DNA of 64,000 bases, taken from the NCBI RefSeq assembly GCF_000154225.1, contig NZ_DS264586.1, positions 1,084,527 to 1,148,526 of the forward strand. The letters run 5' to 3'. The notes beneath the pieces were generated by a model, which did no database searches, was not told the DNA's origin, and saw only the letters and a list, made by a program, of their open reading frames with translations. The translations under genes were made by a program, and so were the position numbers. This stretch comes from Schaalia dentiphila ATCC 17982. GTDB lineage: Bacteria; Actinomycetota; Actinomycetes; Actinomycetales; Actinomycetaceae. This document shows positions 30,263-39,439 of this stretch, in pieces (positions within the stretch are counted from its first letter, which is position 1; every line of letters starts with the position of its first letter).

Positions 30263-33200
30263 TCACCCTGCGCGCCCCGCAAGCAGCGTCGCCAGGTGGA
30301 CGCCACCGCGGTCCGCCAGCTGCGCGGCCTGGGTACGGCACGAGAAGCCATCCGCCAGGTACACGGCCTCCGGATGTGCCGACAACGTGGGCAGCAGTGA
30401 ATGCGACGCGACGGCGACAGATAGGTCGTAGTGGCCCGCCTCCATGCCGAAGTTCCCGGCCAGGCCGCAGCACCCCTCGAGCCTCGTCACGCGCGCGCCC
30501 AGCGACTCGAGCAGCGCCTGGTCCGCGTCCCACCCCATGACGGAGTAGTGGTGGCAGTGTGGCTGCGCGACGATCTCAACACCCTCCAGGCTCGGCAGGC
30601 GACGCTCGGATGCGGGCACCGCAGACAGCACCTCGGCGAGGGTGTGCGTCGCGGAAGACACGAGTCCCGAACGCGGGTCATCGGGCAGAAGATCCAGCAG
30701 GTCGTCGCGTAGTACCGCCGTGCACGATGGCTCAACGCCGACGATCGGGATCCCCGACGCCGCGAAAGGCGCAAGAACGCCCAGCAATGATGCCAAGTGT
30801 TTCTTCGCCCCCGTCAGCTGACCCGTCGTAATCCACGTGAGACCGCAGCACGCGTCCGGCGCGACGATTGGCGCAAACCCGTTCGCCTCGAGCACGTCGA
30901 CGACCGCGCGCGCACCCGCATCGTCCAGGGTCTGGCTAAACGAGTCCGCCCACACGAGCGCGTACGGCCGCCCGCTGGGGTCGCGCGGCCCGCTCAAGAT
31001 CGGGGAGTCCGGCATCGACGAGGCAGTGGCCCCCTCACGCTCGCGGGCAACGGAAACGGGATCCGAGTTGGCAGACGCAGGAACGCTGTCCGCCAACAGG
31101 GAGCGGCGGCGCGCCCACGCGGTGAAGGTGCCGGACTGGAGGGTGGGCATGCCTCGTCGAGGATCGAGGCCGATGATGCGGAAGGCGAGCGAGCGTAGGG
31201 GAGTGACCGACATGGCGGCGTTCGCGATGCTTGCCAGGCCGGGCACGCGCGCGGTGACGCGGGTGAGGCGAGGCAGCCAGCCGAGCGTGTAGTGGCTGAG
31301 GGGACGCATGCGGCCCCGGTAGGTGCGGAAGAGCGCTTCGGAGCGGTAGCGGGCCATGTCGACGCCGGCGGGGCAGTCGGCGGAGCAGGCTTTGCAGGCC
31401 AGGCACAGGTCGAGGGCCTCGAGGACCTCGGGGGAGTCGATGGCTTTGACGAGCTGTGAGTTCGCGGCCTCCTGGAGGATGCGGGCCCGCCCGCGGGTCA
31501 CGTCCTTTTCCTCGCGTGTGGCCAGGTAGGACGGGCACATGAAGGTGCCGGACACTACCGCTCGGCACTTGCCGACGCCGGTGCAGCGGTGGACGGCGGC
31601 CGTGAAGTCGCCGCCGTCGTGGGTGAAGGAGAATCCGCCGTCCGCGGGCATCGGTTGGGCGGCCACTCGTCGCAGGTTGCGATCAAGAGAATCGATGCCT
31701 GGCTGCAACTCTGCGGGATCGCCGGCGACACCGGCAGTGCGCGCCTTCGAGCGGGAAGAGGCCTCGGCCTCGTCCATGGGTGCGGCGAGGACTCCCGGAT
31801 TGAGGAGGTTGCCCGGGTCAAAGACGTGCTTGACGCGCGCGAAGAGGTCGAGCATCTCGGGCGAGTACATGAAGCGCAGGAGCTCGCCGCGGGCGCGGCC
31901 GTCGCCGTGCTCGCCGGAGACGGAGCCTCCGTGCGCGGCGCAGATACGGGCCGCGGACTGCAGGAATGCGCGCGAGTGGGCCACGCCCTCGGGGGTCTCG
32001 AGGGGCATGGAGAGGCGCACGTGTACGCAGCCGTCGCCGAAGTGGCCGTAGAGGAGGCCGTCGATATCGAACTCTTCCATGAGGGCGGTGAAGTCCCGCA
32101 GGTAGTCCCCGAGTTTTTCGGGTGGGACGGCCGCGTCCTCGAAGCCGGGCCAGGCCTGCTGGTCGCCGCCGCCCTCGCCGTCTGGGGGTGTGCGTCCGCC
32201 CAGGCCTGCGCCGTCCGCGCGGATTCTCCACAGCGCCGAGGCCTGCGCGCCCGGCGGGTACACGACCGTATCGACGGCGGCCGATTCGGCGCACAGGGCG
32301 CGTGCGCGCTCGAGGGTGACCTCCAGGTCTTCGCCGGGGGCGCCAACCTCGACGAGGAGCCAGCCGTCGCCCTCGGGCAGGGTGGGGACGGCGCCGGGCC
32401 CCTTGTGTGCGCGTACGACGTCGACGAGGCGGCGGTCCATGCCTTCGATGGCGAGGGGCGAGTGGGCGAGCAGCGGGGGCACGTCGTCGGCGGCGTCGAT
32501 CATGGAGTGATAGCCGAGTGCCGCCAGGACCGGTGCCTCGGGCAGGGGGACGAGGCGCACGGTGATGGACAGGATGAGGGCGAGCGTTCCCTCGGTGCCC
32601 GCGAGCATAGCTGCGAGGTTTCGCCCTCCTTCGGGGGTGAGGTGCTCGAGGGAGTAGCCGGAGACTTGGCGCTTGAATCGGCCGAGCTCGGTGCGGATGG
32701 GGGCCAGGTTCGAGTCGATGAGCGAGGCTAGTCCCGGCACGTCGCTGAGTGCGCTGTCGTGTCCGGTCGTGGCCGTGAAGCGCCGCCCCTGTCCGTCGAC
32801 GCAGTCCAGGGACACGATGTTGTCGCAGGTGCGCCCCCACGCGGTCGCGTGTGGGCCGCACGCGTTGTTAGCGACCATGCCGGCGATTGTCGCGCGGTTC
32901 TGGGAGGAGGGGTCAGGGCCGAAGCGCAGCCCGTGCGTGCCCGCGGCTGCCTGCAGGGTTGTGCCGACGCATCCGGGCTCCACGGTGGCGGTGCGGGCCT
33001 CGGGGTCGATCGAGATGACACGGTTCATGTGGCGCGAGAAATCGAGGACGAGGCCGGGGCCGATCGCGTTGGATGCGCACGAGGTGCCGCCGCCCCGGGC
33101 GGTGAGGGGGACGCCGTGGGCGCGGGCGAGGTCGAAGGCCGCGATCGCCTGCTCGGGCGTGCGGGGGAACGCGACGGCCAAGGGTGGGATGCGCGTGAGA

Positions 33201-33289
33201 CCGGCGTCAGAGGAATAACGCGCTCGCGTGCCTCTCGAGGAGTCGACGTCGATCAGTGTGCGCAGGTCCGTCAGGAAGCTCTCGCTCAT
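30263..33289 (-). CDS. FAD-linked dehydrogenase fused to Fe-S (CCG-domain) oxidoreductase, YdiJ/D-lactate dehydrogenase type
   Basis: This 1008-residue protein joins a FAD-binding PCMH oxidase module (about 35-220, with ARGGGTSCASNA and GGxVANNACG-like GMVANNACGPH), a C-terminal oxidase domain (to about 520), ferredoxin-type clusters (CTGVGKC...C near 567 and CLACKACSADCP near 627), and two cysteine-rich CCG-type regions (ACCGL, EPSC, QPHCHH, GCCGLAGNFG). It oxidises a 2-hydroxyacid, such as D-lactate or D-2-hydroxyglutarate, and passes electrons on. The substrate cannot be told from sequence. It stands alone on the minus strand, with a repeat-bearing gap downstream. Confidence 0.92.
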   Translation of the reverse strand: MSESFLTDLRTLIDVDSSRGTRARYSSDAGLTRIPPLAVAFPRTPEQAIAAFDLARAHGVPLTARGGGTSCASNAIGPGLVLDFSRHMNRVISIDPEARTATVEPGCVGTTLQAAAGTHGLRFGPDPSSQNRATIAGMVANNACGPHATAWGRTCDNIVSLDCVDGQGRRFTATTGHDSALSDVPGLASLIDSNLAPIRTELGRFKRQVSGYSLEHLTPEGGRNLAAMLAGTEGTLALILSITVRLVPLPEAPVLAALGYHSMIDAADDVPPLLAHSPLAIEGMDRRLVDVVRAHKGPGAVPTLPEGDGWLLVEVGAPGEDLEVTLERARALCAESAAVDTVVYPPGAQASALWRIRADGAGLGGRTPPDGEGGGDQQAWPGFEDAAVPPEKLGDYLRDFTALMEEFDIDGLLYGHFGDGCVHVRLSMPLETPEGVAHSRAFLQSAARICAAHGGSVSGEHGDGRARGELLRFMYSPEMLDLFARVKHVFDPGNLLNPGVLAAPMDEAEASSRSKARTAGVAGDPAELQPGIDSLDRNLRRVAAQPMPADGGFSFTHDGGDFTAAVHRCTGVGKCRAVVSGTFMCPSYLATREEKDVTRGRARILQEAANSQLVKAIDSPEVLEALDLCLACKACSADCPAGVDMARYRSEALFRTYRGRMRPLSHYTLGWLPRLTRVTARVPGLASIANAAMSVTPLRSLAFRIIGLDPRRGMPTLQSGTFTAWARRRSLLADSVPASANSDPVSVAREREGATASSMPDSPILSGPRDPSGRPYALVWADSFSQTLDDAGARAVVDVLEANGFAPIVAPDACCGLTWITTGQLTGAKKHLASLLGVLAPFAASGIPIVGVEPSCTAVLRDDLLDLLPDDPRSGLVSSATHTLAEVLSAVPASERRLPSLEGVEIVAQPHCHHYSVMGWDADQALLESLGARVTRLEGCCGLAGNFGMEAGHYDLSVAVASHSLLPTLSAHPEAVYLADGFSCRTQAAQLADRGGVHLATLLAGRAG

Positions 33290-33429
33290 GAGGCCAGTGT
33301 GTCACGATGGCGCAGGAGTGGCCCGGGGTATCCGGTGTGCGGATGGTTGATCGGAACGGTGGCTTGGGCGGATGCGGAGCGCGTAGGTGCGTAACGGGCT
33401 GCGGCATGTCGATGCGTGTGGCCCTCAGA

Positions 33430-33663
33430 TTAGGCGGGTTCCGGGTCGTCGCGGAAGAGATGTGGGAAAGGTGTCACGGGGACGGGCATGCGCTCGACAG
33501 GAGGAAAGTGAGGGCTGACGGCCTGGTCAGAATGTGGATACATGCGCGGCCATGAGTGAGTGTCCAGGCGGTAGGGAGATAGCTCGCGGCGCGTCTCCTC
33601 GGAAGCCGGAACCCGTGGTTCCGGTGCCGAGTATTCAACGATGTGCAGGTCTTTTCTGCCCAT
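33430..33663 (-). CDS. Possible small hypothetical protein
   Basis: A 77-residue frame starts MGRKDLHIVEYSAPEPR and has a plausible composition and a GGCGAG-like ribosome site. It resembles nothing I know. It could equally be a chance frame in a lower-GC intergenic region. Confidence 0.22.
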   Translation of the reverse strand: MGRKDLHIVEYSAPEPRVPASEETRRELSPYRLDTHSWPRMYPHSDQAVSPHFPPVERMPVPVTPFPHLFRDDPEPA

Positions 33664-33873
33664 TGCTCGCCACCCTGTCTGTTGCTGATACCTGATGCGC
33701 AGTAGTCTAACCACTTGGAATATGATCTGTCATCTGTTCCGTGCGCAACACAAGGTATCCTACACGACATTGGTCCTATGTAGGCAGGGAAACGAGAATA
33801 GTTGCTCAGAACATGTCAGTGCGTGGATTGCGCCTTCGTGTGAGCTGTACTGACCTGTGCCTGTCGTTGTGTC
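33664..33873. other. Lower-GC intergenic segment
   Basis: This stretch is visibly richer in A and T than the surroundings (for example TTGGAATATGATCTGTC near 33715). I see no gene or clear promoter in it. Confidence 0.4.
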
Positions 33874-33917
33874 CATACGCTAACCGCGCTCGCGAGGGCG
33901 AGCGCGGTTAGCGTATG
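33874..33917 (-). terminator. Perfect 20-bp inverted repeat after the DUF1023 gene
   Basis: CATACGCTAACCGCGCTCGC is followed by a GAGG loop and its exact complement: 20 perfect base pairs. It lies about 85 bases beyond the stop of the DUF1023 gene, reading leftward, and is its likely terminator. No T run follows. Confidence 0.7.
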
Positions 33918-34000
33918 CGCGTCAGTGGCCGGGGTTCGACGTCGCGCATGGACGCGGTCTCGGCCTGAGGGGCTGGGATAGCGCCTCGGGGTGGGCTAGT

Positions 34001-35863
34001 TCACGAGTGGCGTGCGAGTGGATCTCCCGGCATGCTGTCTGGCGTCGTAGGTGGCGGTGTTTCCGCTTCATTGGGTTCCATGTATTGCTTCATCCAGGGA
34101 TTGCGATCGAGCTCCGTAATTTTGCCTTGAGCAGTTTGGAGCGCTTCCCACTCTTCGTCCGTCGTCTGCTTGCCGCCGGCGATGATGTTGGCGAAATCCT
34201 GAGACGTTCGGGTGCCTTCGTCGAAGTAGGACATGTGGTTATCGAACGACAATGCTCCGGTCGCAACCGTATAGTTGGCGGAGCCGGTTGTGTCGCCGCT
34301 CAGATGGGTGATGCCCTCCAGCTTGCGGGGATTGGTTCCGTACGAGGCGTCAGGACCCAGTCCTTGGACAGCGTCGCCGTAGGGGGTCGATGACTCGTAG
34401 ACGTGGCCCTCGGGCAGACCGTAGGCATCGATGTTACGCACGCCTGATCCGGGAGAACCGAACATGACGAAGTTGTCGATGGTCCCCGCGGCCATCATGG
34501 GCACCGACTTGCCGGAAGTCGTTGAGCCGTAGGAGTGGCCGAGGAGCGTGTTGGTGAACTGGTGGCCCCGAGCGTCTGCGCTCGCGCGCAGTCCCTCTTC
34601 GAAGCGGGCCAGCTTGGGTGCAGCCCGGTCCGCGTAGCCGATGTCCGCCGCCTGAATAAGATCCAGTCCGGAGTTCTTCGGTGCCACGTATCCGAGGTAG
34701 GAGATCGTCGCGACGTTTCCGGGGTCGACTCCCGCGTGGGCGGTCTGTGCCCTCAGGCGATCATTGAACTTCATGTAGTATCCGAGGTCTCCACGCACGT
34801 TTGTGCCGATGCCGGGGACGGTGGTTGACACGTGGGTCGCGGTGTCGGGGTTGCCGGAGGAAACGATCGCGGTCGTGCGCTTGTACTTCTCGTCGTAGTC
34901 AAAGTCAAGCAGGTAGGCGGGGGCGAGGCCGTGAGTCAGTCGATAGCTAGGATCCGTTTGCGACTTGATGGCTACGAGGTCCTGGTATGCCTCTTTTGCT
35001 CGATCTAGCTTCTCTTTGGCGGCGAGTTCCTCCGAGTTCATGTGGCCTGATCTCGGTTCGCCGGAGATGCGTGTGCGGGCATCGTCGTATTCCTTTTGTG
35101 CGTCCTTGACGGCCTGCTCGGCATCCGCAAGGGCACCCGGTCGATACTTTCCCTTGTTGTCAAAATAGCCGTCGAGGGCGTTGCGGTTAGCCCTGTCTCG
35201 CGCCACTGCGGGGAGGCCGTCGAGGTGGCGAACCTCGTCTGGGCAGTGGTCGATGAGGTGCTTCTGCTGCTTCTCGGGTAGTGAGTTCCACCAGGCGGCA
35301 ACCTGGGAGGGCGTCCAATCCTTCTTTGGGTGGTCGGGAACGCCGGCGACTTTGTTGTCTTTCTTGTCCCCGTCGGTGTAGGTGTCGGTGTTGATGTCGC
35401 TGAGCGCGTGATAGAGATCCGTGTCGACCTGGTCGGCCTGTTTGAGGATCTTCCCAATGTTGATGCTAATGGAAGCCAGGGCGATCGACGGTTCCCCTTG
35501 CTCGTTCTCTGTGCCCTTCCCGGTGACGCTACCGTCGGAGAGAATCGTGCAGTCGTTCGCCTCAGCGTATGCCTGTAGGGCGTTGATGTTTGCCATGACG
35601 GTCGCGACCCCGTCGCGTGCGCCTTCGATGGCGATGAGAGCACCGTTGACGTTGGTGAGCGCGCGCTCAAGCGAGGCGAGGTTCGAGATGGTTGTCGCGC
35701 GCATGGCTGTGACGGCGTTGCCCTGCGACTGGACCGCCTGCAGTGCCCCCTCGCCCTGTTCGTAGGCGCTGCGAAGGCCGCTGCTTGCCTCGAGGAGGTC
35801 GCTCCCGATGGAGTCAAGGGGGCCTGTCTCCCATTCGAGGATGTCTGCCCACGAGATCGCCAT
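34001..35863 (-). CDS. DUF1023 alpha/beta hydrolase with ESX/WXG-like N-terminal helices
   Basis: This 620-residue protein has an N-terminal helical region (about 1-115) like ESX-associated proteins, a charged coiled linker with a possible YD-rich segment, and a C-terminal DUF1023 alpha/beta hydrolase (about 320-560). The nucleophile elbow is LLGHSYGS with Ser444. There is no signal peptide. It follows a small helical protein with a 3-base gap, so the two are one operon. DUF1023 hydrolases joined to such helices are often suspected type VII secretion substrates or toxins; that is an inference, and no secretion genes are in the window. GC is lower than in housekeeping neighbours. Confidence 0.8.
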   Translation of the reverse strand: MAISWADILEWETGPLDSIGSDLLEASSGLRSAYEQGEGALQAVQSQGNAVTAMRATTISNLASLERALTNVNGALIAIEGARDGVATVMANINALQAYAEANDCTILSDGSVTGKGTENEQGEPSIALASISINIGKILKQADQVDTDLYHALSDINTDTYTDGDKKDNKVAGVPDHPKKDWTPSQVAAWWNSLPEKQQKHLIDHCPDEVRHLDGLPAVARDRANRNALDGYFDNKGKYRPGALADAEQAVKDAQKEYDDARTRISGEPRSGHMNSEELAAKEKLDRAKEAYQDLVAIKSQTDPSYRLTHGLAPAYLLDFDYDEKYKRTTAIVSSGNPDTATHVSTTVPGIGTNVRGDLGYYMKFNDRLRAQTAHAGVDPGNVATISYLGYVAPKNSGLDLIQAADIGYADRAAPKLARFEEGLRASADARGHQFTNTLLGHSYGSTTSGKSVPMMAAGTIDNFVMFGSPGSGVRNIDAYGLPEGHVYESSTPYGDAVQGLGPDASYGTNPRKLEGITHLSGDTTGSANYTVATGALSFDNHMSYFDEGTRTSQDFANIIAGGKQTTDEEWEALQTAQGKITELDRNPWMKQYMEPNEAETPPPTTPDSMPGDPLARHS

Positions 35864-35866
35864 GTT

Positions 35867-36211
35867 TTACTCTCCCTTCGCGGGGCCGACGGGCGGGCAG
35901 GGTTCGGGTGTGCTCGCCATGATCTGTTGGAGTGACTGCTGGTTGATGTCTTCGGTTGCCTGGAACTCGGTGGCTGCCGCCTGAACGTTGTCCGCGAGCC
36001 CCTCGAGGGAGGTCTTCAAGGCCGTCAGCTGATCCTCCATGTGTTCGCCCGCGTATTGGGCCTGCTTGTAGGCCGAGCCTCCCGGCATGGCCGACTGGAC
36101 CTGGGACAGGTTGAGGGGCAGTGTCGTGTAGGTTGCGATGTTCGCCGAGAGTTCGCGCAGCTCAGTGGAAAACTTTTCGAGGTCGCCTTGGCGGATGTCG
36201 AGGTCGGGCAT
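35867..36211 (-). CDS. Small WXG100-like helical protein
   Basis: This 114-residue protein is predicted all-helical, with a heptad-like pattern and the stretch GGSAYKQAQYAGEHME where WXG proteins have their central turn; the WXG tripeptide itself is absent. It is encoded directly before the DUF1023 protein and probably pairs with its N-terminal helices. A TAGAAT -10-like box lies at 36256-36261 on the minus strand. The family assignment is tentative. Confidence 0.65.
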   Translation of the reverse strand: MPDLDIRQGDLEKFSTELRELSANIATYTTLPLNLSQVQSAMPGGSAYKQAQYAGEHMEDQLTALKTSLEGLADNVQAAATEFQATEDINQQSLQQIMASTPEPCPPVGPAKGE

Positions 36212-36437
36212 CGGAGTTGTGTCCTGGAGTCGAAATTGTGCGTTACTAGTCCACTATTCTACCGACTTGAAGGAGCGTGGTAGCGGCGGGTTCGTGCGGT
36301 GAGATGGCAGGCGAATGCATCTCGTTCGCACACATGATTACGTGGTATCTATCGCAATGTCCCCGTGTCACCCAAGTTTCTTTTGGAACGTATGAAACAA
36401 TGGCCACGAGCGCCCCATACACGTGAAGGAAAGAGCG

Positions 36438-38117
36438 ATGGCCCTGTTTGAGTTCGAGGATGGTCACCTCGTACCCGCTCAATTCGGATACCCGGTCGCC
36501 CAAGACCTGGGACCCGACCTCGTCGACGCTATCTGCCAGCAGGTCCTGCAGATCGTCTCGCGTCCCCTGTTCCCCGTGACCTGGCGCGATATGACCGGCC
36601 AGGACGACGAGGAGACGCCCCGCCTGACGGCTCTCGACGTGACCGGCCAGATTGTCTCCGTCGAAATCCTCAAAGAACTTGACTCCGAGACCCTCATTAC
36701 CTCCCTGTCCCGACTGGCAGAGGTCGCCTCGATCTCCTGGTCGGATCTCGCCGCCGAGTACCCGTCCGGCCCCGAGGGCTTCCGCGCCGGTTGGGCGCAG
36801 TTCCGCGATTCGATGCCCCCTGCCGTCGGCCCGGGTCCCCGCCTGATCATGGTTGCGGGCGACATCGACCCCTCCGTGCGCCCCGCTCTGTCCGTGCTGG
36901 CGACCTCCGGCGTCGAGGTGCACCTCATGAACCTGCGCCAGATGTCCAACGGCCGCCTCTTCCTCGACGTGAACGCGGTTGGCCCGCGCCTCTACGGTCA
37001 CGCCCCGCAGCTCCTCGCCTCCGCCACGGCCGCCCCCGAGATCACCGCCGCAACCGAACAGCCGGCTCCCTTCGAGGAAAGTGCGCCCGCAGAGTCCGCG
37101 ATCCCCGCGCCTGCCGAGGAGGGCGCCGAGGCCTTGAACGAGGAGGACTCGGAGACCCCCACGACGCTCCCCACGCCGAAGGTCGCCCCGCACCTGCGCG
37201 AGGTCTTCACCTACCCGATCGACGAGGAGCCCCCGGCCCCCTGGAAGCCCGCAGCCGAAGAGTCCTCCACCGAAGACTTCTCCGACGAGCAGCCCGTTAG
37301 TGAAACCGACGAGCACGCCGAGCATACCGTCCACGGCGACGACTCCGAGGATGCCGAGGCCGAGCTGGCCGACGAGCTCCTCGATCACGAAGACAACGTC
37401 GCTGAGGCTCGGGAGCATGAGGCCGTGGAGGAGAACGCCGACGACGTGGCCGATGAGTCCGCCGTCGACGCTCACGATGACGCCGATGCGCCCGTCGACG
37501 AGTCTCACTCCGAGGAAACCCCTGAGCAGGCCGACGAACAGCAGGCCGACGATGCGTGCACGGATGACGCCCAGCAGGCCGATGAACAGCAGGCCGACGA
37601 GCAGCCGACCCCCGAGGAGGAAAAGCCTCGCTGGGAACGCCCCGCCCACATGAGCCGCCGCGCCACGCGCCGCGCTCGCGAGGAGTCGAGCGAACTCAAC
37701 GATGGCGGTGCGACCGACGCGGCCACGGCCTCGTCCGTGGATCGCTCCGAAGAATCCCCCGAGGTCGCCCAGGCACGCGCGGAGGGCCTGCCGGTCCTCG
37801 GCCGCGACGAGGCCGGACTGCGCACCCTTGCGGAAATTCTCGGCCAGGACACGCCCCTCGTTGCCCGCAACGAGCTGGGCCTGCCCGCCGACCTGGTGCT
37901 CGCCGCGAGTGGCACCATCTCGGGCGCTGGCCTGACCTACCCGTCGCTCGACACCCTGCTCACCGCGCGCGGCCTCGGCCATATCGACGCGTGGGGTCAG
38001 GTGCGCATCGGCGACCCCCTGGGCCCGACCCTGGCCGAAGCCCTCGACGAGATCAACCGCGAGATCGTGCGCGAGTACGCGCAGGCTCCGCGCGGACAGC
38101 ACTCCGCTAAGCACTGA
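36438..38117 (+). CDS. Hypothetical protein with acidic central region and RAMA-like C-terminus
   Basis: ATG 36438 (MALFEFEDGHL) follows GAAGGAAAG and is preferred to GTG 36423; this gives 559 residues. The N-terminal 190 residues form a compact domain that recalls a nuclease-like fold (VTGQIVSVEILKEL, LIMVAGDIDPSV, FLDVNAVGPRLYG). I cannot name it with confidence. A very acidic Glu/Asp/Ala linker follows (about 195-400). The last 100 residues (VLAASGTISGAGLTYPS, HIDAWGQVRIG) resemble the RAMA domain found beside modification or nuclease modules. It is monocistronic and ends at a strong hairpin. Confidence 0.75.
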   Translation: MALFEFEDGHLVPAQFGYPVAQDLGPDLVDAICQQVLQIVSRPLFPVTWRDMTGQDDEETPRLTALDVTGQIVSVEILKELDSETLITSLSRLAEVASISWSDLAAEYPSGPEGFRAGWAQFRDSMPPAVGPGPRLIMVAGDIDPSVRPALSVLATSGVEVHLMNLRQMSNGRLFLDVNAVGPRLYGHAPQLLASATAAPEITAATEQPAPFEESAPAESAIPAPAEEGAEALNEEDSETPTTLPTPKVAPHLREVFTYPIDEEPPAPWKPAAEESSTEDFSDEQPVSETDEHAEHTVHGDDSEDAEAELADELLDHEDNVAEAREHEAVEENADDVADESAVDAHDDADAPVDESHSEETPEQADEQQADDACTDDAQQADEQQADEQPTPEEEKPRWERPAHMSRRATRRAREESSELNDGGATDAATASSVDRSEESPEVAQARAEGLPVLGRDEAGLRTLAEILGQDTPLVARNELGLPADLVLAASGTISGAGLTYPSLDTLLTARGLGHIDAWGQVRIGDPLGPTLAEALDEINREIVREYAQAPRGQHSAKH

Positions 38118-38164
38118 CGCGACCGCGGCGGGCGTCCACACAACGCGACGCACACGCACGAAGA

Positions 38165-38194
38165 GAGGCCCGGGATCACGCGATCCCGGGCCTC
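38165..38194. terminator. Bidirectional terminator hairpin between convergent genes
   Basis: GAGGCCCGGGATC, an ACGC loop and the exact complement form a 13-bp stem, 47 bases after the upstream gene and 15 bases from the stop of the convergent hydrolase. Confidence 0.8.
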
Positions 38195-38209
38195 CTCGCT
38201 ACCTGAGGC

Positions 38210-39355
38210 TCAGTGCACGAAAGCGTCCAGCCAGCCGCGCATCGTCGCGTACACGGCCTCGCGCACGGGAGCGTCCGACAGGACCAGATCGTGCTTGCCG
38301 GGGAAACGGGCGATCGTCACCAGGTCCGAGAGGCCCAAGCTCCGCTGGGCGATAACCGTGGGATCCAGGACGGTGTCGGACGTGAAGACGCGCTCGCACC
38401 ACTCCTCCTCGAAATAGGCCGACGTGGACACCATCGACAGGACCGGGCAGTCCAGGTGTACGCGCTTCTCGATGGTGTCGTGCCCGGCCATGATCGCCTC
38501 GAGCCACGAGGCGGGGACCGGGTAAGATTCGGGGCGCTTCCATTCCTGGATGATCGGCCAGCCGGCGACCGACGGGTCCTCTGTTGATAGCCCCTCCGGG
38601 ATCGGAAGCTCCGAGGAGGCGCGCCCCGCGAGCGATCGGCCGTAGTGGCCGGTCCCGCCCGAGGGCACCTCCCACATGGGGTTGCGCGACGCGATGCGCC
38701 CGATGACGGGAGCCATCGCCCCGCGCCAGGCGGCCATCGACTGCATCTCCAGCCAGCCCGAGTTCAGGATGAGGCCAGCCAGGACGCCCGGGTGGCGGTG
38801 CGCCCACAGGGTCGCGATCAGGCCGCCCGTCGAGTGGCCCATGAGGACGATCGGCTCGTCTTCGCGCTCGGAACGGATGATCTCGATGGCCTCTCCGATC
38901 TCCTCGTCGTACGCGGATAGGTCGTCGGCGTAGCCGATCGTCTGGTGGGGGCGCAGGGAACGCCCGTACTTGCGCATATCCAGCGCGTAGAACGCCGCGC
39001 CCGCGTCAACCAGCTGCTGCGCCATCTCGGTCTGGAAGAAGTAGTCGTTGCGCCCATGCAGGTATAGGACTGTCATGCGGGCGTCAGCGGGCGGGGTCGC
39101 GCGCACCAGTGTGGCCACGCAGGGCCCCTCCGCGTCGTCGAGGAGCTCGATCGTGCGCGACTCATACCCGTCGCCGAGGATGTCGGCGCGCCACTGAAGC
39201 CCGGGAGGGCCGTCCTCTCCCCACGGGGCCATGACGTCGCGCTCGGGGATTCCCTCGGGCGACGAGGCCGGGGTCTCCACCCTGGACAGGTCAGGCAGAC
39301 CGCTCGTGTCCGGGATCGGCTCGTCTCCGGGCGTGGGATTGCTGGTAACGCTCAT
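38210..39355 (-). CDS. Serine alpha/beta hydrolase (lysophospholipase/monoglyceride lipase-like)
   Basis: This 381-residue hydrolase has the oxyanion stretch LYLHGRNDYF, nucleophile MGHSTGG (Ser175), an acid in DTVLD and the histidine in GKHDLVLS, a complete triad. There is no signal peptide, so it is cytoplasmic. It resembles monoacylglycerol lipase or lysophospholipase proteins; the substrate is not known. It is transcribed alone, 84 bases downstream of the metX stop. Confidence 0.88.
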   Translation of the reverse strand: MSVTSNPTPGDEPIPDTSGLPDLSRVETPASSPEGIPERDVMAPWGEDGPPGLQWRADILGDGYESRTIELLDDAEGPCVATLVRATPPADARMTVLYLHGRNDYFFQTEMAQQLVDAGAAFYALDMRKYGRSLRPHQTIGYADDLSAYDEEIGEAIEIIRSEREDEPIVLMGHSTGGLIATLWAHRHPGVLAGLILNSGWLEMQSMAAWRGAMAPVIGRIASRNPMWEVPSGGTGHYGRSLAGRASSELPIPEGLSTEDPSVAGWPIIQEWKRPESYPVPASWLEAIMAGHDTIEKRVHLDCPVLSMVSTSAYFEEEWCERVFTSDTVLDPTVIAQRSLGLSDLVTIARFPGKHDLVLSDAPVREAVYATMRGWLDAFVH

Positions 39356-39372
39356 GGGGTCAGCATAACGCG

Positions 39373-39391
39373 CGAGGCCACCCCGGCCTCG
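39373..39391 (-). terminator. Possible weak terminator after metX
   Basis: CGAGGCC-ACCCC-GGCCTCG forms a 7-bp stem 49 bases after the metX stop. No T run follows. It overlaps one copy of the dispersed 12-base word described in the findings. Confidence 0.3.
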
Positions 39392-39439
39392 TTGATGAGG
39401 AGGAGGAACCGGGGCGACCTCACGGAGAAAGGGCGCCGA

